DNA of 50,491 bases. Source: Bacteroidota bacterium. Lineage in GTDB: Bacteria > Bacteroidota > JABWAT01. This document shows positions 8,635-16,444 of the stretch, piece after piece; within the stretch, counting starts at the first letter, position 1, and each line of letters begins with the position of its first letter. Under the pieces are notes generated by a model. It saw nothing but the letters and a program-made list of their open reading frames with translations, had not been told where the DNA came from and did no database searches. The translations under genes and the position numbers were made by a program. Location of the stretch: NCBI GenBank assembly GCA_023151185.1, contig JAKLJL010000015.1, positions 1 to 50,491 of the forward strand, written 5' to 3'.

Positions 8635-9669
8635 ATGCTGAAAGTCCTGGCTGCCGGTCTGTGTCTGATGTTTCTCGACGGTGATGCCGGCTCGGAGGAC
8701 TGGAAACTGATTCTGGATCTGAAGGGAACCTGGAAATTCCAGATCGGGGACGACCCGTCATGGAAGGATCCCAGACTGAATGAATCCGGCTGGAAAACCA
8801 TTTCCGTCCCCGGGGAATGGGAAGATCAGGGATATCCCGGCTATGACGGTTACGCCTGGTACCGCAAAACCTTCTTCCTCCCTTCCGGTATTTCTTCCCG
8901 CCATCTTTACCTGCACATGGGAATTATTGACGACGTCAGTGAAGTGTTTATCAACGGCATTCAGGTGGGTGCTGAAGGTGCTTTCCCGCCCGAGTTCAGC
9001 ACAGCTTTTGCCACTTATCAGAAAATTGTGATCCATCCCGAGTATCTGAAACCAGGCGCAGAAAATGTGATTGCCGTCCGGGTGTATGATGATAAGCTTT
9101 CGGGTGGATTCGTCCAGGGAAAAATCGGCTTCTACCAGCTCACCAGAGAAATTGATCCGGATATTGACCTGAAGGGAAAGTGGAAATTCAAAACCGGAGA
9201 TTCTTCTGTCTGGAAGGATACCGCTTTGGATGACCGGGACTGGAAGGACGTTTTTGTTCCGGCATTATGGGAAACCCAGGGATTCACCAATTATAACGGA
9301 CTTGCCTGGTACCGCAAAACATTCCGGGTTACAGAAAAGCAGTCGAAGGAACCGCTGGTCTTTCTGTGCGGTCAGGTCGATGACGTTGATGAAGTGTATC
9401 TGAATGGCTGTTTTCTGGGGCGGACCGGTAAGTTTTTTAAGGAAACCCAGTATGAAGGGGAGTACCAGGTTTACCGGGCCTATCTCATTCCGCCGGGAAC
9501 TCTGGAACCCGGCAGGGAAAATCTGCTGGCCGTCCGGGTTTATGATAATTTCCTGAATGGCGGCATTTACAGCGGAACGGTCGGGCTGATTTCCCTCGAA
9601 AACCTCCGGAAATGGGAAAAAAAGGAAAAGCCTCACGGGCAGTCCAAATGGGACTTATTGTTTAACTGA
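8635..9669 (+). CDS. Exported protein of two GH2-type sugar-binding domains
   Basis: This 344-residue protein contains two similar ~145-residue halves (about 28-170 and 178-330). Each starts with DLKG-x-WKF and has a WK/WE tryptophan-rich block, GYAWYRKTF or GLAWYRKTF, DDVSEVFING or DDVDEVYLNG, and a final AVRVYDD/AVRVYDN. This is the jelly-roll sugar-binding domain found at the N-terminus of glycoside hydrolase family 2 (beta-galactosidase/glucuronidase), but no GH2 catalytic barrel follows. The N-terminus is a short hydrophobic signal (MLKVLAAGLCLMFL), so it is likely exported. A GGAGGG ribosome site precedes the ATG. Its 3' end overlaps the convergent HEAT/cyclophilin gene by 15 bases. Probable role: carbohydrate binding at the surface or in the periplasm; catalytic activity is not expected. 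Confidence 0.85.
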   Translation: MLKVLAAGLCLMFLDGDAGSEDWKLILDLKGTWKFQIGDDPSWKDPRLNESGWKTISVPGEWEDQGYPGYDGYAWYRKTFFLPSGISSRHLYLHMGIIDDVSEVFINGIQVGAEGAFPPEFSTAFATYQKIVIHPEYLKPGAENVIAVRVYDDKLSGGFVQGKIGFYQLTREIDPDIDLKGKWKFKTGDSSVWKDTALDDRDWKDVFVPALWETQGFTNYNGLAWYRKTFRVTEKQSKEPLVFLCGQVDDVDEVYLNGCFLGRTGKFFKETQYEGEYQVYRAYLIPPGTLEPGRENLLAVRVYDNFLNGGIYSGTVGLISLENLRKWEKKEKPHGQSKWDLLFN

Positions 9670-11724
9670 TTTACCTTTTTTCGCCTTTTCCTGCTGCACC
9701 GGCAGGGAGTCCAGAACAACTGCCCTGAGAATCTGATCCCCGATATCCAGCATCGGTACGACCGGTAATCCTGAAACTACCCTGCCCCAGATTGTATACC
9801 GTCCGTCCAGATGCGGTGTCGCCGAATGAACGATAAAAAACTGACTGCCTTCGGTATCCTTCCCGGCAGAGGCCATTCCCACCACCCCTTCATGATCATA
9901 CCGGACCGGGGCAAATTCTGACCGCATGGCAAAGCCGGGTCCACCCCAGCCGTCACCTCTCGGGTCACCTCCCTGAATCACGAAATTGGGGACTAACCGG
10001 TGAAAGTAAAGTCCGTTGTAGTATCCTTTCTGAACCAGACCGGCCAGTTTGCTGCAGGTAACCGGTGCATCCTGGACCAGAAGTTCGACCAGAATCGTCC
10101 CTTTGGAGGTTTGAAACTCGATCCACTGCTTCTTTTTCAGATCTGAAGAACCCGGAGCAACCGGAATCCCCGGTGTGACCGGCTCTGCATCCAGAGATTC
10201 AACTGTAAACCCGGCTCCTGACCGTTTCCTGATCCAGTTGATTGCCAGAACGGAAAGAACTTTCTCAGAGGAAACCGAAAAAGCTCCAAACACAGAATCC
10301 ACCTTTTCGGCCTTAACCGGGCCCAGAGTGTTTAATACAGCCTGAATGGCTTCTGTATCGGTAACCGGATCAAGGCCATCAAGTGCTTTGATCAGATCAG
10401 CCGCATACCCGGCATACTGAAAAGCCGGATCGCCGAGGGCTTCTGAACCGATAGAAATCAAGGCCATATCCCGGCTGAATATCAGAGACTTTACCTCGTG
10501 GCCGGCAGAATCAGGCGGAAGCCCGGCTTTTTTCAGGATCTCAAGCAGGGCAGTGGCTGCCAGAGTTTTAACCGGAGTTTCAGGTGCTTCCAGCAATTGG
10601 CGGAGAGCGGGAAGTGATTCTTTACTGCCGGGTGCAGCCAGAAGTACGGCGTACTGAGCCTTCAGCAGCGGATTGGAATGGGTGGCGAGTGACGAAACCA
10701 AGGGCTGATGCCAGGGCAGATTCAGACGGGCTGACAGCACCATCCAGTCAATATCCGGTTTGGCAAGCGGTGTTTTAACCTGGCTCAGTCTCGATTTGAG
10801 GGCAGCAGAAATCCGGTCGGCCGGTAAACTTTCCTGCGGAAGTCCGGTAAGGGCTGTCTGAGCCGCCGCCTGAACCATTGGTACCGGGTCGGTCATCGCC
10901 GAAATCAGAATCTGACTGCGGGTTTGGGCGGAATCTTCCGGCAGCCGGGAGGCAGACCGGATCAGGGTGCTTCTGACCATCGGATCCGGTTCAGAGGCAA
11001 ACCAGACCTGAAGAGCCGGAAGAATCCTGGCGTCACCGGATCCACCGGTTACGGCAGCCCAGGCCATCCGGACCTGCGCCGATGGAGAGGCCGAAAGAAT
11101 GGTATGCCGGGCTGAAATCAGAGGCCACCAGGAAGTATCCGGTTTCTTGAACCGGTTCAGTGCATACAAGGCCTTCCAGCTTGAGGTTGGCTCCGGGTGG
11201 CTGCAAAGCCGGAGAGCCGACATCAGAATTGAATCTGAAACCACAGCCCTGACCGATAGTCTGACCAGAATCTCAGCAGCGGAACCGGCATCACCGGTGG
11301 CTTCAAGTGTATCCAGCAAGGCTTCTGATTCTGACCGCGGCAGGCAGCGGCCGGCGGCACGGGCCCACTCACTCCGGACGTCAGGTATTTCTTCAGTCAG
11401 GACCAGGTCGGTAAGGAGGTCGGCAACCGAAGAATCCCCGGTTTGCGCAAAGGCAAAAGCAGCCGCCTTCCGGACTGCGGGCTCAGGATGGTCGGCAAGC
11501 GGGACTATCCGGCTGATGGCGGCAGGATCCTGCAGATTGGCCAGGGCCAGCAGGGCCCGTTCTGCCACTTCCGGCTTTCCTGATTTCAGATAGGGGTAAA
11601 AGGAAACGGCACCGGCTCTGGAATCCTGCAGCATGATCACAGTCTGAAGGTCACGGTCTGATGACTGGGCAAGAACTGAGCCGGCAGTACCCGCCAGAAT
11701 CCACCCGAAAAAAAATGCTTTCAT
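9655..11724 (-). CDS. HEAT-repeat protein fused to a cyclophilin-type prolyl isomerase
   Basis: This 689-residue protein begins with a signal peptide (MKAFFFGWILAGTAGSVLAQ). About 500 residues of alpha-helical HEAT-like repeats follow (recurring patterns such as HPEPAVRKAAAFAFAQTGD and DPMVRSTLIRSASRLPED). The C-terminal ~160 residues form a cyclophilin domain: FHRLVPNFVIQGGDPRGDG holds the catalytic arginine and the Gln-Gly-Gly-Asp block, then MASAGKDTEGSQFFIV and HLDGRYTIWGRV. It should catalyse proline cis-trans isomerisation in the periplasm, with the repeats acting as a scaffold to hold client proteins. The catalytic domain is complete. It overlaps the convergent upstream gene by 15 bases and has a likely promoter just ahead. 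Such fusions occur in the FCB group but their clients are unknown. Confidence 0.9.
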   Translation of the reverse strand: MKAFFFGWILAGTAGSVLAQSSDRDLQTVIMLQDSRAGAVSFYPYLKSGKPEVAERALLALANLQDPAAISRIVPLADHPEPAVRKAAAFAFAQTGDSSVADLLTDLVLTEEIPDVRSEWARAAGRCLPRSESEALLDTLEATGDAGSAAEILVRLSVRAVVSDSILMSALRLCSHPEPTSSWKALYALNRFKKPDTSWWPLISARHTILSASPSAQVRMAWAAVTGGSGDARILPALQVWFASEPDPMVRSTLIRSASRLPEDSAQTRSQILISAMTDPVPMVQAAAQTALTGLPQESLPADRISAALKSRLSQVKTPLAKPDIDWMVLSARLNLPWHQPLVSSLATHSNPLLKAQYAVLLAAPGSKESLPALRQLLEAPETPVKTLAATALLEILKKAGLPPDSAGHEVKSLIFSRDMALISIGSEALGDPAFQYAGYAADLIKALDGLDPVTDTEAIQAVLNTLGPVKAEKVDSVFGAFSVSSEKVLSVLAINWIRKRSGAGFTVESLDAEPVTPGIPVAPGSSDLKKKQWIEFQTSKGTILVELLVQDAPVTCSKLAGLVQKGYYNGLYFHRLVPNFVIQGGDPRGDGWGGPGFAMRSEFAPVRYDHEGVVGMASAGKDTEGSQFFIVHSATPHLDGRYTIWGRVVSGLPVVPMLDIGDQILRAVVLDSLPVQQEKAKKGKSVKQ

Positions 11725-11745
11725 ATCGGCCTCGGCTTATCCGGA

Positions 11746-11777
11746 TAAAAGTAACCCCTCAGGCGGTCACTGTCAAA
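11746..11777 (-). promoter_or_regulatory. Candidate Bacteroidota-type promoter of the HEAT/cyclophilin gene
   Basis: On the minus strand TTTG (11777-11774) is followed after exactly 20 bases by TACTTTTA (11753-11746), close to TTTG-N19/21-TAnnTTTG. A start about six bases later gives a leader of roughly 15 bases before the ATG at 11724. Confidence 0.4.
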
Positions 11778-11860
11778 AAACAAGGCTGGTTCATTTTTTG
11801 ATTTTTCCTCCCGATTTTTTGGTTAAATTTGTACTTCCTTAAACTTACCGGAGCATCCTT

Positions 11861-13456
11861 ATGAACCTTGGTCCTGATCTGCTGATTATTGCAGGCTATA
11901 TTCTCCTTGTCCTGTTCATTGGCATCTGGGTATCCAGAAAAGAACGGAATTCAGCCGATTATTTCCTCGCCGGCCGCGATGTGGCCTGGTGGGCAATCGG
12001 GGCTTCTCTGTTTGCAGCCAATATTTCCTCTGAACATTTTATCGGTCTGGCAGGTGCCGGGGCTTCTGCAGGTCTGGCCGTCGGGCATTACGAATGGCTG
12101 GCGAGCTTGATTCTTCTGCTTCTGGCCTGGGTCTTTGTGCCGTTTTACCTGAGCTCAAAGGTTTTTACCGTTCCCGAATTTCTTGAAAAACGGTTCGATG
12201 CAAGAAGCCGGAAGTATCTGGCTTCGGTGTCGGTTATCGCCTATGTCATGACCAAAATTTCGGTGACATTATATGCCGGCGGTGTGGTTCTGAATTCCGT
12301 TTTCGGGTGGGATATGATGACATCTGCCCTGGTTCTGGTCGTTATAACCGGAATTTACACTGTTATCGGCGGACTGAAAGCGGTGATTTATACGGATGTG
12401 ATTCAGACTGTGGTCCTGATTGCCGGGGCCGTTCTGCTTACCGTTCTGGGGCTCGAAAAAACCGGCGGATGGGATGCCATGGTTGCCAAACTGGATCCTG
12501 AGTACCTGAACATGTGGAAGTCGGCCGATGACCCGGTTTACCCCTGGACCGGCATTTTATTCGGGGCACCGATTCTCGGAATCTGGTACTGGTGTACTGA
12601 TCAGTTTATCGTCCAGCGGGTCTTAAGCGCCAGAAACATACCGAACGCCCAGCGGGGAGCCATTTTTGCCGGATTTCTGAAAGTGCTACCGGTTTTCATT
12701 CTGGTTCTTCCCGGCTTGATTGCCAAATCCCTGAATCCGGAAATCAAAGGAGACGAAGCCTATCCGTGGCTGGTTCACGAAGTGCTCCCGACCGGACTCA
12801 AAGGAATCGTGATGGCGGCCCTTCTGGCGGCTCTGATGTCTTCACTGGCCAGTTGTTTTAACTCAGCTTCTACTCTCTTTACCATCGACTTTTATAAGAA
12901 AATCAAACCGGAAACTACCGAAGCCCGGCTGGTCATGGTCGGCCGTCTGTCGACCGTTGTTCTTGTGCTGATCGGAATTCTCTGGGTACCGCTGATCCCG
13001 TATATTTCGGGTCAGGTCTGGATTTACCTGCAGAGTGTTCAGGCGTATATTTCACCCCCCATTGCTGCCGTTTTCCTGATGGGAATTTTCTGGTCGAGAA
13101 TGAATGCAAACGGAGCTATTGCCGGTTTGTTTACCGGGCTGATTATCGGCTTCACCCGGCTGTTCGGTGAACTCTATGTCAACTCAACCGGAGCAAACTG
13201 GGGGGCCATGCACTGGTTTATCAGCATGAACTTCCTGCATTTTGCGACCTTCCTGTTCCTGGTTTCGCTGGTTATCCAGGCAGCAGTTTCTCTTCTGACG
13301 GCAGAACCGGATCCGTCGGTTGTGGCTCAGCTAACCTGGAAAGGCCGGACGAAGGTCATTCACGATCTGACTTCCGGGCTGGCAGAAAGAACCAATATTC
13401 TCCTTTCTGTCCTGCTTGCTGCTCTGGTTCTTGCCGGCTGGATTTATTTCAGTTAG
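11861..13456 (+). CDS. Sodium/solute symporter, SGLT-like
   Basis: A 531-residue inner-membrane transporter of the SSS family with about 14 helices. It has the family landmarks DYFLAGRDVAWWAIGASLFAA in helix 1, the SEHFIGLAGAG block, HYEW in helix 2, GGLKAVIYTDVIQ, and YWCTDQFIVQRVL. The last is nearly the human SGLT sequence, and the DQ/QR and HYE residues correspond to the sugar-contacting positions in vSGLT and SGLT1. The likely substrate is therefore a sugar, cotransported with sodium, though inositol or another polyol cannot be excluded. ATG at 11861 has GGAG six bases before it. A TAAATTTG box lies at 11824-11831 but with no well-spaced upstream box. A strong terminator follows. Neighbouring SMP-30 and GH2-type genes fit a carbohydrate context. 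Confidence 0.9.
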   Translation: MNLGPDLLIIAGYILLVLFIGIWVSRKERNSADYFLAGRDVAWWAIGASLFAANISSEHFIGLAGAGASAGLAVGHYEWLASLILLLLAWVFVPFYLSSKVFTVPEFLEKRFDARSRKYLASVSVIAYVMTKISVTLYAGGVVLNSVFGWDMMTSALVLVVITGIYTVIGGLKAVIYTDVIQTVVLIAGAVLLTVLGLEKTGGWDAMVAKLDPEYLNMWKSADDPVYPWTGILFGAPILGIWYWCTDQFIVQRVLSARNIPNAQRGAIFAGFLKVLPVFILVLPGLIAKSLNPEIKGDEAYPWLVHEVLPTGLKGIVMAALLAALMSSLASCFNSASTLFTIDFYKKIKPETTEARLVMVGRLSTVVLVLIGILWVPLIPYISGQVWIYLQSVQAYISPPIAAVFLMGIFWSRMNANGAIAGLFTGLIIGFTRLFGELYVNSTGANWGAMHWFISMNFLHFATFLFLVSLVIQAAVSLLTAEPDPSVVAQLTWKGRTKVIHDLTSGLAERTNILLSVLLAALVLAGWIYFS

Positions 13457-13504
13457 AAATCCCGGAAAGGGAAATCCGGCAACGATTTGCCGCACCCTAT
13501 CTGA

Positions 13505-13553
13505 AAAGCACATCGGGGTCTTCATCTGACCTGTCCCCGGTGTGCTTTTTTTT
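13505..13553 (+). terminator. Rho-independent terminator after the symporter gene
   Basis: GCACATCGGGG (13508-13518) pairs with CCCCGGTGTGC (13535-13545) with one G-T pair, with a 16-base loop, then eight T. Confidence 0.85.
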
Positions 13554-13669
13554 CACGGTGCGGACATTGTGGAAAAGGTCATCTGCCTTTTTGGTCAGAA
13601 TTCTGGGACTTCCGGAAATTATTTCATCCGGATTTCATGTTTGTTCTGATGAACTAATCCGAAAAAATC

Positions 13670-15139
13670 ATGAAATCTGTTTTGGTTATCGGGTCCGGTT
13701 TTGCCGGACTCACCGCTGCTGCTCTTCTGGCCCGGGATGGCTACCGGGTTACCCTCCTCGAAAAAAATGATCAGCCCGGCGGACGGGCCCGGGTCTGGAA
13801 AAAAGACGGGTTCACCTTTGATATGGGTCCGTCCTGGTACTGGATGCCCGAAGTCTTTGAGGAAACTTTTGCTCTGTTCGGCAGAAAGACCTCAGACTTT
13901 TATGAACTTGTCCGGCTGGATCCGGCCTACCGGGTTTATTTCGGTGACGGAGATGTGGTGGATGTTCCGGCCGGGATGAAAGAACTGGAAGCCCTGTTCG
14001 AGTCTCTGGAACCGGGATCCGTCCCGAAACTCAGGGAATTCCTGGCCCAGGCTGAGTACAAATACCGGGTCGGTGTCGGCGATTATGTGCACCGGCCGTC
14101 TCACTCCATTACCGAATTCATTGATTTCAAGGTCCTCAGGGAAAGCCTCAGAATTCAGTTGTTCTCTTCCATCCGAAGCCACATCCGGTCCTTGTTCCGG
14201 CATCCCCACCTCATTCGGCTGCTGGAATTCCCGGTACTTTTTCTCGGATCAACTCCCGGGAAAACGCCGGCCATGTACTCCATGATGAATTATGCCGATC
14301 TGGTTCTGGGAACCTGGTATCCGAAAGGCGGGATGGTTCGGGTAGTCGAAGCCCTGGTCAGTCTGTGCAAAGAGTATGGGGTCGATATCCGCCTGAATCA
14401 TGAAGTGAAAAGCATGAAAGTCTTTGCCGGAAAAATTACCTCAGTCGAAACGACTGCCGGATCCTTTTCGGCAGATGTGGTGATTGCGGGAAGTGACTAT
14501 CAGCATACCGATCAGCAGCTTTTGCCAGAAGGCTGGAAGGGATATTCCCCGCAGTACTGGGAATCCAGGACGATGTCGCCGTCAAGTCTGCTTTTTTTTC
14601 TGGGCCTGGATAAAAAACTGGAAAAGATGGCGCATCATACCCTGTTTTTTGATGAAGACTTTGACCGCCATGCCGATGCGATTTATGACCACCCCAGGTG
14701 GCCGGAACGGCCTTTGTTTTACACGTCTGTTCCCTCCCGGACCGATGGGTCGATTGTACCCGAAGGAAAGGAAAGTCTGTTTGTTCTGATCCCGCTTGCA
14801 CCGGGACTTCAGGATTCTGAGACGGAACGGGAAGCTTATTACCACCTGGTCATGGACCGTTTGGAACGCCTGACCGGGCAAAAGGTACGGGATCATGTCG
14901 TCGTTAAAAGAAGTTATGCCATGGCCGACTTTACCGCCGATTATCACTCGTTTAAGGGAAATGCCTACGGGTTGGCCAACACCCTGCCGCAGACGGCGGT
15001 TTTTAAACCCAAGCTGAAGGCAAAAAAGATAAAGAATCTGTGGTATACCGGGCAGCTTACAGTTCCGGGACCCGGCGTCCCGCCGTCTCTGATTTCCGGA
15101 CGGATCGTGGCAGAGGAAGTAAAAAAGTCTTTCCGGTAA
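13670..15139 (+). CDS. crtI: Phytoene desaturase family FAD oxidoreductase (CrtI type)
   Basis: This 489-residue enzyme carries the N-terminal FAD-binding fold VLVIGSGFAGLTAAALLARD with the acidic end of the second strand at VTLLEK and the adjacent GGRARVW. FDMGPSWYWMP follows, and the C-terminal signature is YTGQLTVPGPGVPPSLISGR, both characteristic of bacterial CrtI-type carotenoid desaturases. The expected role is to introduce double bonds into phytoene or a related C30/C40 carotenoid at the membrane. No crtB, crtY or other carotenoid gene lies beside it, so a different substrate in the same family (for example an apocarotenoid or another polyene) is possible. There is no strong ribosome site at the ATG. 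The family is secure; the specific desaturation is inferred. Confidence 0.85.
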   Translation: MKSVLVIGSGFAGLTAAALLARDGYRVTLLEKNDQPGGRARVWKKDGFTFDMGPSWYWMPEVFEETFALFGRKTSDFYELVRLDPAYRVYFGDGDVVDVPAGMKELEALFESLEPGSVPKLREFLAQAEYKYRVGVGDYVHRPSHSITEFIDFKVLRESLRIQLFSSIRSHIRSLFRHPHLIRLLEFPVLFLGSTPGKTPAMYSMMNYADLVLGTWYPKGGMVRVVEALVSLCKEYGVDIRLNHEVKSMKVFAGKITSVETTAGSFSADVVIAGSDYQHTDQQLLPEGWKGYSPQYWESRTMSPSSLLFFLGLDKKLEKMAHHTLFFDEDFDRHADAIYDHPRWPERPLFYTSVPSRTDGSIVPEGKESLFVLIPLAPGLQDSETEREAYYHLVMDRLERLTGQKVRDHVVVKRSYAMADFTADYHSFKGNAYGLANTLPQTAVFKPKLKAKKIKNLWYTGQLTVPGPGVPPSLISGRIVAEEVKKSFR

Positions 15140-15205
15140 CGCCGTGGCTGGACTTTCGGGGTCAAAACAGGAAAACGGCCGGTTTTCTTCCTACCTTTGC
15201 ACCCT

Positions 15206-16348
15206 ATGCAAAAACTGACCTTTGATTTACTGAAAACGGATCCTGACGGATCAAAAGCCCGTGCAGGAGTTATTCACACCAGCCGCGGGGATATTGAAAC
15301 TCCTATTTTTATGCCGGTCGGAACCCGGGCAACCGTGCGTGGAGTTCCGGAACGGGACCTGCAGGCTGCCGGGGCCCAGATTATTCTAGGCAACACTTAC
15401 CACTTATATCTACGCCCGGGAAATGAGGTCCTGAAATCGCAGGGCGGGCTGCACCGGTTTAATGCCTGGCCAAAACCTATTCTGACCGATTCGGGCGGCT
15501 ATCAGGTTTTTTCCCTGTCTGAACTGAGAAAACTGACCCCCGACGGAGTGACCTTCCGGTCTCATATTGATGGGTCGTCGCATTACTTTACCCCCGAGAA
15601 TGTTATCGAAACCCAGCGGGCTATCGGGTCGGATATCATGATGGTGCTGGATGAGTGTCCGCCACACCCGTGCGACCATCTGTATGCCAAAAAGTCGAAT
15701 GAAATTACTATGAAATGGGCAAAACGGTGCCAGACCGCCGTTCAAAATTCAGAACCGCTGTATGGCCACCACCAGGCCCTTTTCCCCATTGTTCAGGGAT
15801 CTGTTTTCCGGGATCTACGGGAATATTCGGCGAAAACGCTGGTGGATATGGAGTTTGAAGGGTATGCCATCGGCGGACTTTCAGTCGGGGAACCCATCCC
15901 GCTGATGTATGAATTTACGGATTTCACCACGGACTTTTTGCCCGTGAACAAGCCCCGTTACCTGATGGGGGTTGGAACACCGGCCAATATTCTGGAAGGA
16001 ATTGCCCGCGGTGTGGATATGTTTGATTGTGTAATGCCCACCCGTAACGGCCGGAATGCGACGTTGTTTTCCCGAAACGGAGGGATGAACATCCGCGGTG
16101 CCCGGTACATCAATGACTCCTCGCCCATCGACGAAGACTGTACCTGTTATGCCTGCCGGACCTATTCCCGATCTTACATCCGGCATTTGTTCACTGTCCA
16201 GGAAATGCTCGGGCCCATGCTGGCCAGCATCCACAACATTCACTTTTACCTCTGGCTGGTAAAAGAGGCCCGCAAACATATTCTGGATGGGACCTGGGCC
16301 ACCTGGTACCCGGGAATGGTTGAAATTGTCGGGGGGAAGCTGCCCTGA
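15206..16348 (+). CDS. tgt: tRNA-guanine transglycosylase
   Basis: A 380-residue Tgt, which exchanges guanine 34 of GUN-anticodon tRNAs for preQ1 in queuosine synthesis. The nucleophile/acid region ILTDSGGYQVFSLSELRK, the substrate pocket VLDECPP and QGSVF-DLR, AIGGLSVGE, and the second catalytic aspartate in MFDCVMPTRNGRNA are intact. The zinc site is CTCYACRTYSRSYIRHLF (Cys-x-Cys-x2-Cys and a later His in SIHNIHF). The ATG at 15206 replaces an upstream TTG because homologues begin near MQKLTFDLL. A TACCTTTG promoter-like box (15192-15199) ends seven bases before this ATG and there is no ribosome site, so the mRNA may be leaderless. Confidence 0.95.
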   Translation: MQKLTFDLLKTDPDGSKARAGVIHTSRGDIETPIFMPVGTRATVRGVPERDLQAAGAQIILGNTYHLYLRPGNEVLKSQGGLHRFNAWPKPILTDSGGYQVFSLSELRKLTPDGVTFRSHIDGSSHYFTPENVIETQRAIGSDIMMVLDECPPHPCDHLYAKKSNEITMKWAKRCQTAVQNSEPLYGHHQALFPIVQGSVFRDLREYSAKTLVDMEFEGYAIGGLSVGEPIPLMYEFTDFTTDFLPVNKPRYLMGVGTPANILEGIARGVDMFDCVMPTRNGRNATLFSRNGGMNIRGARYINDSSPIDEDCTCYACRTYSRSYIRHLFTVQEMLGPMLASIHNIHFYLWLVKEARKHILDGTWATWYPGMVEIVGGKLP

Positions 16349-16412
16349 GACCCAGGAGCGGAAAAACCTGAGTTTCAGGAGTAACCTCATTTTTTGGATA
16401 AGTTGTCCTGTT

Positions 16413-16424
16413 TTTAACGTTAAA
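16413..16424. promoter_or_regulatory. 12-base palindrome ahead of the restriction-modification gene
   Basis: TTTAACGTTAAA is perfectly self-complementary and lies 20 bases before the start codon at 16445. It could be an operator, but palindromes this short also arise by chance, and no controller-protein gene is present. Confidence 0.25.
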
Positions 16425-16444
16425 CCGATCAGGTATTAAAAGGA

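Noticed and set aside
13670-15139. A carotenoid biosynthesis cluster
   Set aside because: Only the desaturase gene is present; neighbours are a symporter and tgt, with no phytoene synthase or cyclase.
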